Source: Granulicella sp. (GTDB lineage Bacteria; Acidobacteriota; Terriglobia; Terriglobales; Acidobacteriaceae). From it: a stretch of 64,000 nt of DNA. The stretch's first letter is position 1; the number at the start of each line of letters is the position of its first letter. Positions 16,160-26,990 of the stretch are shown piece after piece. Where the stretch lies: assembly GCA_025408425.1 (NCBI GenBank), contig JANXYX010000036.1, positions 1-64,000 on the forward strand, read 5' to 3'. A program made the translations under genes and the position numbers. The notes below the pieces were generated by a model, which made no database searches, was not told the origin of the DNA, and saw only the letters and a program-made list of their open reading frames with translations.

Positions 16160-18244
16160 ATGACCGCCATACCAGTCTCGCCGCCGATTGCACGCAAGGA
16201 GTCAACACCAACCACGCTTCATGGTCATACGCTGGAAGACAACTACCGCTGGATGCGCGACAAGTCTTCGCCTGAGTTGATTGCTTACCTTGAGGCTGAG
16301 AATGCTTACACTGCAGCTGTGATAGCTCCGACCAAGGAGCTGCAAGAGAAGATCTATGGGGAGATGCTGTCGCATATCAAGGAGACCGATGAGTCGGTTC
16401 CGTACCCGGACCGAGGTTGGTATTACTCCACCCGAACGATCGAGGGGAGCCAGTATCCGATTTATTGCCGCAGGGTTGCGACAGGGGCGACTTTTGATGC
16501 CACGCAGCCGGAAGAGATCCTGCTCGATGTGAATGTATTGGCTGAAGGACAGCCGTTTATGTCATTAGGTGGAATGAGTGTTAGCCCCAATGGAAGACTG
16601 CTGGCCTATTCCACAGACAACACTGGATTTCGACAGTACACGCTGCATGTTCGCGATCTGACTACGGGAAAAGATCTGCCCGATACGGCCGAGCGGACAG
16701 GGTCGTTTACGTGGGCTGCGGATTCAAAGACGCTGTTTTACGCGACTGAAGATGAGGTAACGAAGCGGCACGACCATCTCTTTCGGCATAGGGTGGGAGA
16801 TGCACAGACGGCGGATGTGGTGGTGTACAACGAGGCGGATGAACGGTTCAACCTGGGTGTGGGAAAGACGCGGGACGGCAAATATCTGGTGATGGAGGCG
16901 GGAAGCCATACGACGAATGAATGCCGGTTTCTGGCGGCGGATGAGCCGGAGGGGACGTTCCGGATGATTGCGGAGCGGGTGGATGAGCAGGAGTACTACG
17001 TCGATCATCGCGATGGGTATTTCTACATTCGCACGAATGATGCGGGGAAGAACTTCAGGGTGGTTACGGCTCCCGTGGATGAGCCTGGGCGTGAGTTGTG
17101 GCGGGAGCTGATTGCGGAAAACAAGGAAGTACCGCTTGAGGATTTCGATGTATTTCATTCATTCTGCGTTAGTTCGCGGAGAGTACTTGGGCTTCCTACG
17201 CTGGAGGTGAATGAGTTTGCGACGGATGGCAGCCTGGCTTTAGCGCGGGAGATCAGCTTTCCGGAGCCTGTTTATGCGGCCCACAGCCATGTAAATCGGG
17301 AGTTTGAGACGCGGGTTTTTCGGTATAGCTATCAGTCGCTGGTGTCGCCGGCGTCGGTTTACGAGTACGATGTGGCTTCTGGGGCTTCCAAGTTGCTGAA
17401 ACAACAGGAGGTTCCCGGTGGATTTGACGCTGCGATGTATGGCTCGGAGCGGGTTTGGGTGGAGGCTGCGGATGGGGTCAAGATTCCGGCTTCGGTAGTT
17501 TATCGACGGGATTTATTCAAGTATGACGCGAAGAATTCTCTGTATGTCTATGGATATGGATCATATGGGTACCCACTTCCTGTGGGATTCAGTGCTGCGC
17601 GGTTATCGCTGTTGGACCGGGGCGTGGTGATGGTTTATGCACATATTCGTGGTGGTGGTGAGATGGGCGATTTATGGCATGATGCTGGCAAAATGATGGT
17701 GAAGAAGACCACCTTTTCGGACTTCATCGCGGTTGCGGAACAGCTTGTGGAAAAAGGGTACGGATCTGTGGATCGCGTGGCGATCGAAGGTGGAAGCGCC
17801 GGTGGGTTGTTGATGGGTGCGGTGGTGAATGAACGGCCGGATCTGTTCCGGGTGGTGCTGTCGCATGTGCCTTTTGTGGATGTGATGAATACGATGCTGG
17901 ATGCCAGCCTGCCGCTGACGGTGGCGGAGTATGAGGAGTGGGGGAATCCGAATGAGGCGGAGGCGTTTGCGTATATGAAGAGCTACTCGCCCTACGACAA
18001 TCTGAAGGCGGGGGCTTATCCGGCGATGCTGGTGAAGACGAGCCTGAACGACTCGCAGGTGATGTACTGGGAGCCGGTGAAGTATGTGGCGAAGCTGAGG
18101 ACGCTGAAGACGAATGACAGTCCCCTGCTGCTGCACATCAATATGGATGCGGGGCATGGCGGGGCGAGTGGGCGGTATGACTATTTGAAAGAGATTGCGT
18201 TTGATTATGCGTTTTTGCTGAGGGAGTTGGGGGTGGAGGGTTAG
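16160..18244 (+). CDS. ptrB: Oligopeptidase B (S9 serine peptidase)
   Basis: A serine oligopeptidase of 694 residues that cleaves short peptides, usually after basic residues. The N-terminal beta-propeller is seen up to about residue 400, and the catalytic domain follows. The nucleophile is Ser546 in EGGSAGGLLMGAVVNERPDLF. The catalytic Asp lies in KTSLNDSQVMYWEPVKY and the His in DAGHGGASGRYDYLKE. The oxyanion and entry motif YGYGSYGYP and RGGGEMG are intact. There is no signal peptide, so it is cytoplasmic. ATG at 16160 is preferred to ATG at 16136 because homology begins at about residue 12. No operon partner is seen. Confidence 0.93.
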   Translation: MTAIPVSPPIARKESTPTTLHGHTLEDNYRWMRDKSSPELIAYLEAENAYTAAVIAPTKELQEKIYGEMLSHIKETDESVPYPDRGWYYSTRTIEGSQYPIYCRRVATGATFDATQPEEILLDVNVLAEGQPFMSLGGMSVSPNGRLLAYSTDNTGFRQYTLHVRDLTTGKDLPDTAERTGSFTWAADSKTLFYATEDEVTKRHDHLFRHRVGDAQTADVVVYNEADERFNLGVGKTRDGKYLVMEAGSHTTNECRFLAADEPEGTFRMIAERVDEQEYYVDHRDGYFYIRTNDAGKNFRVVTAPVDEPGRELWRELIAENKEVPLEDFDVFHSFCVSSRRVLGLPTLEVNEFATDGSLALAREISFPEPVYAAHSHVNREFETRVFRYSYQSLVSPASVYEYDVASGASKLLKQQEVPGGFDAAMYGSERVWVEAADGVKIPASVVYRRDLFKYDAKNSLYVYGYGSYGYPLPVGFSAARLSLLDRGVVMVYAHIRGGGEMGDLWHDAGKMMVKKTTFSDFIAVAEQLVEKGYGSVDRVAIEGGSAGGLLMGAVVNERPDLFRVVLSHVPFVDVMNTMLDASLPLTVAEYEEWGNPNEAEAFAYMKSYSPYDNLKAGAYPAMLVKTSLNDSQVMYWEPVKYVAKLRTLKTNDSPLLLHINMDAGHGGASGRYDYLKEIAFDYAFLLRELGVEG

Positions 18245-18311
18245 GGGTGTCTGGGGTCACATTTCCTGGTCACTTTGCGTGCTATCAATAAGGCTTAGTT
18301 GATCGATGAAT

Positions 18312-20567
<2,256 letters not shown>

Positions 20568-20590
20568 TCTCTGAGGGAAAGTCGTAAAGG

Positions 20591-20646
20591 TGCAGCCTCG
20601 ATGGGCATCGGGTTATCCCGAAGTCTTTCGAGGCTGAGCTTTTTTG
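20591..20646 (+). terminator. Rho-independent terminator of katG
   Basis: CAGCCTCG (20593-20600) pairs with CGAGGCTG (20629-20636), with a small inner hairpin CGGGTTATCCCG. A TTTTTT tract follows from about 20640. It lies 24 bases after the katG stop. Confidence 0.85.
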
Positions 20647-20678
20647 TGGCTCGCGTTTGGCGTAGGGAGGAGCGCACG

Positions 20679-20896
20679 CATATCCCAGGGGCTGAAGCCC
20701 AAAGACTAGTGGCCTCTAGTGCCCGGACTGAAGTCCGGGCCTATCTCAGCAGCAACAACAATGACAACAGCTAAAGCAACGGCAACTGCCTGCGCCTTAC
20801 TTGTGAGGGCATATCCCAGGGGCTGAAGCCCAAGACTAGTGGCCTTTAGTGCCCGGACTGAAGTCCGGGCCTATCTTAGACCCTGAAGTCCGGGCC
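20679..20896. repeat. REP-like direct repeat with CTGAAG palindromes
   Basis: Two near-identical units of 68-69 bases at 20679-20747 and 20810-20877, plus a partial third at 20881-20896. Each holds AGGGGCTGAAGCCC, then GACTAGTGGCCT and a perfect palindrome GCCCGGACTGAAGTCCGGGC. The CTGAAG centre is shared with the array at 9393-9589. The repeats lie in the 20568-20958 gap after the katG terminator and before the 3' end of an ABC transporter. Frames open through the region are not coding. Confidence 0.8.
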
Positions 20897-20958
20897 TTCC
20901 TTTGAGGCAGAGGCAGCAGCAACTGCTGTGTCTAATTTGTGATGGGTTGGTGGCTATC

Positions 20959-22953
20959 TTAGACCTTGGAGGTGTCGGGTTCTTCGACTTTGTCGCCTTC
21001 GCCGGGGGCGAGGAAGAGGTTGGCTTCGAGGCCGTGCTGGCGGGTGTAGAGGTCGTAGTAGCGACCGTGGAGCTGGTAGAGGGCTTCGTGGGTTCCGCGT
21101 TCGACGATCTGGCCTTGTTCGACTACGAGGATCTGGTCGGCTCGGCGGATGGTGGAGAGGCGGTGGGCGATGACGAAGGTGGTGCGGCCCTGCATGAGGT
21201 GGTTGAGGCCAGACTGGATGAGAGCTTCGGACTCGGAGTCGAGGGAGCTGGTGGCTTCGTCGAGGATGAGGATTCTTGGGTCTGCCAGGATCGCTCGGGC
21301 GATGGAGAGGCGCTGACGCTGGCCGCCGGAGAGTTTGACGCCGCGCTCGCCGACGATGGTTTCGTACTTCTCTGGGAAGCGCTCGGCGAACTCGTCTACG
21401 CGGGCGATGCGGCAGGCTTCCATGAGCTGCTCCTCAGTGGCCTGGGGTCGGGAGAAGAGGATGTTCTCGCGGATGGTGCCGTCGAAGAGGAAGGTCTCCT
21501 GGAGGACGACGCCCAGCTGCTGACGGTAGCTGCTGAGGCGGATGCTGGCGAGGTCGATGCCGTCGACGAGGACCTTGCCGCCGGTGGCGGTGTGGAAGCC
21601 ACAGATGAGGGAGATGATGGTGGACTTGCCGGAGCCGGAGGAGCCGACGAGGGCGGTGACTGTGCCGGGTTTGGAGTCGAAGGAGATGCCGTGGAGGACG
21701 GGCTTTCCGGGCTCGTAGGAGAAGATGACGTCCTGGAAGGCGATGTCGCCGCGGATGGTGGCGAGGTTGTGGGTGCGGGTGGGTTCGGAGTCTTCCTCGT
21801 GCTCGGAGAGGATTTCTGTGGTGCGGTCGAGACCGGCGATGGCCTCAGTGAGCTGGGTACCGATGGAGACGAGCTGGACGATGGGGGCGATCATGAACGC
21901 GAGGAACATGACATAGGTGACGTACCCGCCGGTGGTGAGCCTGCCAGCAACGACCTGATGGGCGCCGAGGTACATGACGAGTGCTCCGACGATGCCGAGG
22001 ACGGCGGTGGAGGCGAGCGCCATGAGGGACTGGGCGGTGAGGGAGGAGATTACGTTCTTGAGAAGGCGGTTGGCACCGGCGGCAAAGACGCTGGCTTCGC
22101 TGGCTTCGGCGTGGTAGCCCTTGACGACGCGGACGCCGCCGAGGGACTCGGTGAGGCGGCCGGTGACTTCTGCGTTGATCTTGGAGCGCTCGCGGAAGAT
22201 GGGGCGGATGGTCTTGAAGGCGCGCTGGAGGATGAGGCCGAAGAGGAGGAGGATGACGAAGGTGACGAGCGTCATCTGGACGGAGAGCTTGATGAGGTAG
22301 CCGAAGGCGAAGAGGGCGGTGAGGACGCCGCCAAAGAAGTCGATGACGCCGGTGCCGATGAGGTTGCGGACGCCTTCGACGTCGGTCATGATGCGGGCGA
22401 CGAGGGTGCCGGTGCGGTTCTCGTCGTAGAAGGAGACGGGGAGGCGGCCGATGTGGGCCTGGACCTTCATGCGGAGTTCGGCGATGAGGCGCTGGCCTTC
22501 TTTGGAGAGGAGTTGGGTGAGGGTGAAGGAGGTGATGCCCTGAAGGATGGTGGCTGCGACGACCACGCCGACGATTTTGGGCAGCAGACTCATCTGGTGC
22601 TTGCCCATGACGTTGTCGATGAGGAATTTGGTGGAGCCGGGGAGGATGAGACCGCTGGCGCGGTTGATGATCATGAGGAGGAAGCTGCCGCCAAGGAGGA
22701 CACGGCGCGGCTTGACGAGCTTCCAGACCTCGGGGAGGACCTTTTTCAGCTTGGGCTTGGGGCGCTTGGCGGTGAGGTCGGCGGCGGTGGAGCGACCGGT
22801 TCCTCGGGAGGGACGATCACCGGCGGGCATGCCGCCACCGAATTTTGATGGACCATACGAAGAAGACATAGGTTTAGGGTACGCCTCTGGATCAGGATGC
22901 GCCGCAGGGCGGGTTGAAGCAGTGTCGTCACAGATTGGACAGGGGTCGTCCAT
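20959..22953 (-). CDS. ABC exporter, fused membrane and ATPase domains
   Basis: A 664-residue half-transporter of the MsbA/multidrug type. It has a long polar N-terminal extension, six hydrophobic segments between about residues 90 and 370, then an ATPase with Walker A GSSGSGKST, the Q loop region, signature LSGGQRQRLSIARA and Walker B ILILDEATSSLD. The N-terminus before the first helix contains CPICDD and a Pro-rich stretch, which I cannot place. The ATG at 22953 is kept because AGAGG lies 6 bases before it. An in-frame ATG at 22869 is possible. The substrate is unknown, with lipid or drug export most common for this class. Confidence 0.9.
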   Translation of the reverse strand: MDDPCPICDDTASTRPAAHPDPEAYPKPMSSSYGPSKFGGGMPAGDRPSRGTGRSTAADLTAKRPKPKLKKVLPEVWKLVKPRRVLLGGSFLLMIINRASGLILPGSTKFLIDNVMGKHQMSLLPKIVGVVVAATILQGITSFTLTQLLSKEGQRLIAELRMKVQAHIGRLPVSFYDENRTGTLVARIMTDVEGVRNLIGTGVIDFFGGVLTALFAFGYLIKLSVQMTLVTFVILLLFGLILQRAFKTIRPIFRERSKINAEVTGRLTESLGGVRVVKGYHAEASEASVFAAGANRLLKNVISSLTAQSLMALASTAVLGIVGALVMYLGAHQVVAGRLTTGGYVTYVMFLAFMIAPIVQLVSIGTQLTEAIAGLDRTTEILSEHEEDSEPTRTHNLATIRGDIAFQDVIFSYEPGKPVLHGISFDSKPGTVTALVGSSGSGKSTIISLICGFHTATGGKVLVDGIDLASIRLSSYRQQLGVVLQETFLFDGTIRENILFSRPQATEEQLMEACRIARVDEFAERFPEKYETIVGERGVKLSGGQRQRLSIARAILADPRILILDEATSSLDSESEALIQSGLNHLMQGRTTFVIAHRLSTIRRADQILVVEQGQIVERGTHEALYQLHGRYYDLYTRQHGLEANLFLAPGEGDKVEEPDTSKV

Positions 22954-22972
22954 TACAACCTCTGAGACATCG

Positions 22973-23350
22973 TCAGATCAAACGTTGACGCCGAGCTGCG
23001 ATAAAGGAACGGACGCAGAGGGCGACGTAGAGGAGGCAGAGCAGGGACATCCCGGCCTTCTCGAGGACGGCAATTGGATGCGGGAAGACGGTGCCGCGAC
23101 TCAGACGAATGACGTCGATATCGGCGGGGATAGTTGCGAGGAACCCGATAAGTCCAACGGTGACGGCAATATGCATCCAGAGCATGCGCTTCTTGGAGTC
23201 TTCGGTGTTGGCCTGGCTGCCGAAGAGGATTAAGAGCAGGCCGAAGCCGGCTGGGATAAGGGCAGTGGGGTGGGTGTGTCCGGTCGCAACGAAACCTGCG
23301 ACGCCGACGAGGATGAGAAGTACTCCGAACAGGATAGTGAGCTTGGCCAA
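22973..23350 (-). CDS. Small four-helix membrane protein (TTG start)
   Basis: A 125-residue membrane protein with about four hydrophobic helices: LTILFGVLLILVGVAGFVA, ALIPAGFGLLLILFG, MHIAVTVGLIGFLATI and AGMSLLCLLYVALCVRSFI. Its beginning is a TTG at 23350, preceded by GGAGGG eight bases upstream. The longer in-frame reading toward 23884 runs through the DUF2252 gene and is not protein-like. It lies 25 bases after the DUF2252 stop on the same strand, so the two are probably co-transcribed. The conserved-looking charged loop (QANTEDSKKRML) faces one side. I do not recognise a named family. Confidence 0.65.
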   Translation of the reverse strand: MAKLTILFGVLLILVGVAGFVATGHTHPTALIPAGFGLLLILFGSQANTEDSKKRMLWMHIAVTVGLIGFLATIPADIDVIRLSRGTVFPHPIAVLEKAGMSLLCLLYVALCVRSFIAARRQRLI

Positions 23351-23375
23351 GGTGGTGCCCTCCGGGGCTGGTGGA

Positions 23376-24782
23376 TCAGGATTTTGACTTATTTGGTTTG
23401 GAGTGAATGGATTTGGTGAAGTGCTTCCAGTCCGTCTCGGTCTGGTCGGCGTAGGCTTCTGCGAATTTGGCAATGGCCTCGTCGAATCTTGGTGAATTGC
23501 CGATGTATCCGGCGAGCATGACAGAGTCTCCGGCGCGAGCATGGCCACGGGCGAGCATTTCGCCGCAGACACCAGCGTACTCCAGAAGTCCGGCGGCCTT
23601 GAGCTGAGTGATATCGATCGAGGCTTTATGGTCGTTGAGCTGACGGACGAGGAAGTCGCGGCCCTGGATGTTCGTCCAGCCAAGGAAGGGGTCGGACTGG
23701 AGTTGCATGGCGCGTTCTCCTTCGACGACTCGCCGTCCCTGGTGATGCTGAGGGGCAGCATTTCCAAGGTAGGGAGCGTAGGCGGAGACTGCTTCTTCCT
23801 TGATCTGGAGGAAGAGTGGATCGCCGGAGCCGTTGCCCTGCATGTAGATGACGTAGTCGCGGAGGCCGACAGAGCCGGTGCCAACTACTTTGAATGCGAC
23901 GTCGATAGGACGGTATTGAGCGAGGAAGTGGCGACGCTCGGGGAGCAGGCTGTCCGCGTAGGCAGTAAGCGAGCTAATGATGCGCTGGGCAGGAGCCCCG
24001 GTGATGCGGGTAAGAACGGGGTCGATGGTCTTGAAGATGCGCGATGGACCGGAGGGTTTCGAGACGGGTGGCTGATGCGGGGTCGTTCTGGCCTTCTTCG
24101 ATCTGGAGGCGGAGTGCTTTCCGGGTTGGCCGGAGTGCTCTGCTGGCTGGGTGAGAGCGAGCAAGTTGTGGATGGGAGTGGCGCGCTGAGCCATGGAGAA
24201 GATTTCGGACATGGTGTTGACGTCGTGGAGACGATGCACCTGATAGCGGGCGACTTCCAGCACGGGCATGCGGGAGAAACGGAGGATGCTGCGGCGGTAG
24301 CCTTCGAGGAAGATGGCTGCGGCTTCCTGACAATGAGTGTTCTTTGCACCAGCTTCGCGACCGGCGAGGATGAGACTGGTGGCCATGCGCTTCACGTCCC
24401 ACTCGAATGGGCCAACGATGGTTTCGTCGAAGTCGTTGATGTCAAAGAGGAGGCGTCCTTCGGGGCCGTCGAACGCACCGAGATTGCTGACGTGGGCGTC
24501 GCCACAGAGTTGGTTGTGGATGCCGGTGCTGGGTGAGAGCGAGAGGTCGCAGGCCATGACGGGGACTGAGCCGCGGAAGTAGCCGAAGGGTGAGACCGAC
24601 ATGCGCTGGTTCTTGAGGGCGATGAGCGAGGAGACACGTCCGCGAGCGGCGACCTGCAGCAGCTTGAGGGGAGATTTGGTACGGTGTTTTGCAGTCCAAA
24701 CGGCATGGTCGGCGCGGCGCATGTGCTTGCGCTGTTGCTGGCCGAGCGCGAATCGTTGCTGTCGTGTCAGTGCGCGCGTCAT
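23376..24782 (-). CDS. DUF2252-family protein with kinase-like motifs
   Basis: A 468-residue DUF2252 protein. The N-terminal region has FRGSVPVMACDL and the family core LCGDAHVSNLGAFDGPEGRLLFDINDFDET. Within it, G94-D-A-H97-V-S-N100 and D114/D117-F-D119 look like the catalytic-loop and metal-binding motifs of aminoglycoside/choline-kinase-like enzymes (GDxHxxN and DxD). So it may be a small-molecule or protein kinase, but the family's activity is not established. About 35 polar residues (EHSGQPGKHSASRSKKA...) form an insertion between the N- and C-terminal parts. A four-helix membrane gene follows, 25 bases on. Confidence 0.85.
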   Translation of the reverse strand: MTRALTRQQRFALGQQQRKHMRRADHAVWTAKHRTKSPLKLLQVAARGRVSSLIALKNQRMSVSPFGYFRGSVPVMACDLSLSPSTGIHNQLCGDAHVSNLGAFDGPEGRLLFDINDFDETIVGPFEWDVKRMATSLILAGREAGAKNTHCQEAAAIFLEGYRRSILRFSRMPVLEVARYQVHRLHDVNTMSEIFSMAQRATPIHNLLALTQPAEHSGQPGKHSASRSKKARTTPHQPPVSKPSGPSRIFKTIDPVLTRITGAPAQRIISSLTAYADSLLPERRHFLAQYRPIDVAFKVVGTGSVGLRDYVIYMQGNGSGDPLFLQIKEEAVSAYAPYLGNAAPQHHQGRRVVEGERAMQLQSDPFLGWTNIQGRDFLVRQLNDHKASIDITQLKAAGLLEYAGVCGEMLARGHARAGDSVMLAGYIGNSPRFDEAIAKFAEAYADQTETDWKHFTKSIHSKPNKSKS

Positions 24783-24818
24783 GTTCTTTATCTTGTTGAG
24801 ATTACGACGAATTTTACG

Positions 24819-25712
24819 CTAGGCCGCGGCGGCTTGCTTGATCTTTGCGACGATATCGGCGGGTTGCCAATCGTTGGTGGGGAACCAGGCGGCGACCTTG
24901 CCGTCTTTGCCGATGAGGACGGTGGATAAGGAGTGGGTGAGGGACTTGTTGTCTCCGGGAGTGATGCCTACGTTGAAGAACTGGGTGATGGCGGCGAGGT
25001 CCTGGACAGGGGGCGCAGCGAAGTCCCAGTGGGAGAAGGTCTCTTTGGTGAAGTTGCCGGTGTAGGCTCCGCCGTAGCTGCGAAGGACCTTGGGGGTGTC
25101 GTAGGTGGGGTCGAAGCTGATGCTGAGGAGATGGGTACCGGAGTAGAGGGTGGGATCGGCGGCGAGGGCTTTGTCGATCTCGGCGAAGTTGCGACTCATG
25201 CGAGAGCAGAAGTCGGAGAGCGTGCAGCGGGTATAGATGAAGGTGATGAGGAGGACTTTGCCTTTGAACTGCTCGAGGTGGATGGTGCGGTTGCTCTGGT
25301 TGAGAAGTTTGAAGTCGGGGACGCTGTCGCCGGGTTGGGGGACGTGGTACTGGACGGCTGGCTTGTAGTCGGGGCGAGCCTGAGCGATGACTACGATTTC
25401 GTCGAGTTCGGGGTCGCTATAGCCTGCGGCATCCTGTTTGACGAGGATTTTGGCGGTGATACGGTCGCCGGGGTGGAGTTCGCCTACGATGCTGGGGTCC
25501 TTGAGCTTGTAGGTCATGACCATGGCGTCCATAAAGCCGGGGACGGCCTCGTGGTCGAGCGTGACGTGAGTGGCATCGGTGCTGACGATCTTGCCTCGGA
25601 CGGTAAAGGTCTTCTGCTGGAAGTTGGAGACAGGCGTGGCAGAGGGGGTGGTTTGGCGGCAACCGGAGAGCAGGACAGCGAAGAGAGTGAGGAATAAGAA
25701 CTTACGTTGCAC
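24819..25712 (-). CDS. SCO1/SenC-family lipoprotein fused to a CusF-like domain
   Basis: A 297-residue periplasmic lipoprotein. The signal is MQRKFLFLTLFAVLLSGC with the lipobox LSGC. A CusF-like copper-binding domain spans about 30-100 (FTVRGKIVSTDATHVTLDHEAVPGFMDAMVMTYKL). A SCO1 thioredoxin-like domain follows, with VPDFKLLNQSNRTIHLEQFKGKVLLITFIYTRC. The copper site is C-TLSDF-C (CX5C) instead of the usual CX3C, with a later histidine in LTHSLSTVLIG. Proteins of this fold deliver copper or reduce cysteines for cytochrome oxidase assembly. The GTG at 25712 is chosen because GGAGG precedes it and the lipoprotein signal begins there. Confidence 0.85.
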   Translation of the reverse strand: MQRKFLFLTLFAVLLSGCRQTTPSATPVSNFQQKTFTVRGKIVSTDATHVTLDHEAVPGFMDAMVMTYKLKDPSIVGELHPGDRITAKILVKQDAAGYSDPELDEIVVIAQARPDYKPAVQYHVPQPGDSVPDFKLLNQSNRTIHLEQFKGKVLLITFIYTRCTLSDFCSRMSRNFAEIDKALAADPTLYSGTHLLSISFDPTYDTPKVLRSYGGAYTGNFTKETFSHWDFAAPPVQDLAAITQFFNVGITPGDNKSLTHSLSTVLIGKDGKVAAWFPTNDWQPADIVAKIKQAAAA

Positions 25713-25784
25713 GAGGAGGCCTCCTGCAATGATGATAATGTGTAACGTGTTTCGCGGGTGGGGGTAGTTTTCTTGAGTGAACTG

Positions 25785-26945
25785 ATGAAGGTGGAGCGAG
25801 TTGCGCCATCGAAGCGGCTGATGCACTATTCGCTTGGACTGGCTGGGCTGGGGACGGCGCTACTGGGGCCGATACTGCCTGTGCTGGCGCGTGAGTGGCA
25901 TTTACAGGACTCGCAGAGCGGGCTGTTGATGATGGCGAAGTTCTGTGGGGCGTTCTTAGGCGGGGTGAGTGTTCAAAAGAATCTGCGACGCAGCCTGGTT
26001 GTGGGGATGCTGGCGGGATCGGTGGGGTTCGGGTGCTTTGCGTTGGCTCCGGGGATGGGGGTCGCCTGCGCCGGGCTATTTGTGGGGGGCTATGGGTTGG
26101 GGCAGATCATTACATCGACCAACATTCTGGCAGGACGACGGTTTACGCGGCATCGGGGGTCGATGCTGGCGCTTCTGAACTTCTCTTTCAGCCTGGGAGC
26201 GATGCTGTCTGCGTTGCTGGCGGCCTGGCTGCTTCCGCTGTTTGCACTGGTGCCTATATTGGAGTGCTTTGCGGGAATTTTCGTGGTGGGTGCAGGCTGG
26301 ATGTTGCTGGAGATGCAAGGCGCGGCACCAGAGGTTTTTGACACGAAGGAAGCGGCGGCACCGGTGGGGTCAGAGGTGGGGCTGGGGTTGGGGCGGCAGG
26401 TCTATCTCTACTTTGCTGGGCTGCTGATACTGTATGGCGGGTTGGAGACGTGTCTTAGTGGTTGGCTTACGACCTTTGCGCTTCGTTATGGCGACAAGAC
26501 GCTGGCGGTGAGCGAGTACACGACACTGCTGTTATGGATGTCGCTGACGCTGGGGAGGGCTGGGTCTTCTGTGGTGTTGCTGCGGACTAGCGAGCGGGTA
26601 GTGCAACGGCTGTCGCTGGGGTTGGCTGCGGTATTTACAGCAGGCCTGGCATTTGCTCATTCGGCGTTATCGATTGCGTTTTTTGCGGTGCTGCTGGGGC
26701 TGAGCCTGGCACCGTTCTTTCCGGCTACTTTTTCGTTGCTAATGGCGGAACGGCCTACGGCGCGACAGGCGGGGATTGTGCTGGCAGTTTCAGGGCTGGG
26801 AGCAGCCGCGCTGCCTTGGCTGATGGGTGTTATTTCTACGCGGACGGGATCGCTGCAGGTAGCGCTGGTGCTTCCATTTGCAGCGGCGGGAGGGCTGCTC
26901 GCTATGAGCAAGTTCTGGCCTGTGGACGCGCGGCAAGCCAACTGA
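25785..26945 (+). CDS. MFS transporter
   Basis: A 12-helix major-facilitator protein of about 386 residues. Hydrophobic helices run from HYSLGLAGLGTALLGPILP to LVLPFAAAGGLLAMSKF. The loop after helix 2 (LMMAKFCGAFLGGVSVQKNLRRS) carries an MFS-like pattern. ATG at 25785 is chosen as start. A TTG at 25773, nine bases after GGGGG, and a GTG at 25758 are also in frame. The gene is divergent from the SCO1 gene with a gap of about 70 bases. No substrate can be assigned. Confidence 0.8.
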   Translation: MKVERVAPSKRLMHYSLGLAGLGTALLGPILPVLAREWHLQDSQSGLLMMAKFCGAFLGGVSVQKNLRRSLVVGMLAGSVGFGCFALAPGMGVACAGLFVGGYGLGQIITSTNILAGRRFTRHRGSMLALLNFSFSLGAMLSALLAAWLLPLFALVPILECFAGIFVVGAGWMLLEMQGAAPEVFDTKEAAAPVGSEVGLGLGRQVYLYFAGLLILYGGLETCLSGWLTTFALRYGDKTLAVSEYTTLLLWMSLTLGRAGSSVVLLRTSERVVQRLSLGLAAVFTAGLAFAHSALSIAFFAVLLGLSLAPFFPATFSLLMAERPTARQAGIVLAVSGLGAAALPWLMGVISTRTGSLQVALVLPFAAAGGLLAMSKFWPVDARQAN

Positions 26946-26990
26946 TGTTGGATTAGATTTTTCCGAGGATCGAGAGCGTATAACCGAAGC

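Noticed and set aside
20902..22848. 648-residue plus-strand frame over the ABC exporter
   Set aside because: Very acidic and Gly-rich, the mirror of the exporter's codons. Walker and signature motifs are on the other strand.
22973..23884. Longer 303-residue reading of the small membrane protein
   Set aside because: The first 178 codons lie inside DUF2252 in another frame and are low-complexity Ser/Thr/Pro. The TTG at 23350 with GGAGGG explains the gene better.
23541..24536. 331-residue frame opposite the DUF2252 gene
   Set aside because: Mirror of a well supported family protein, with no motif of its own.
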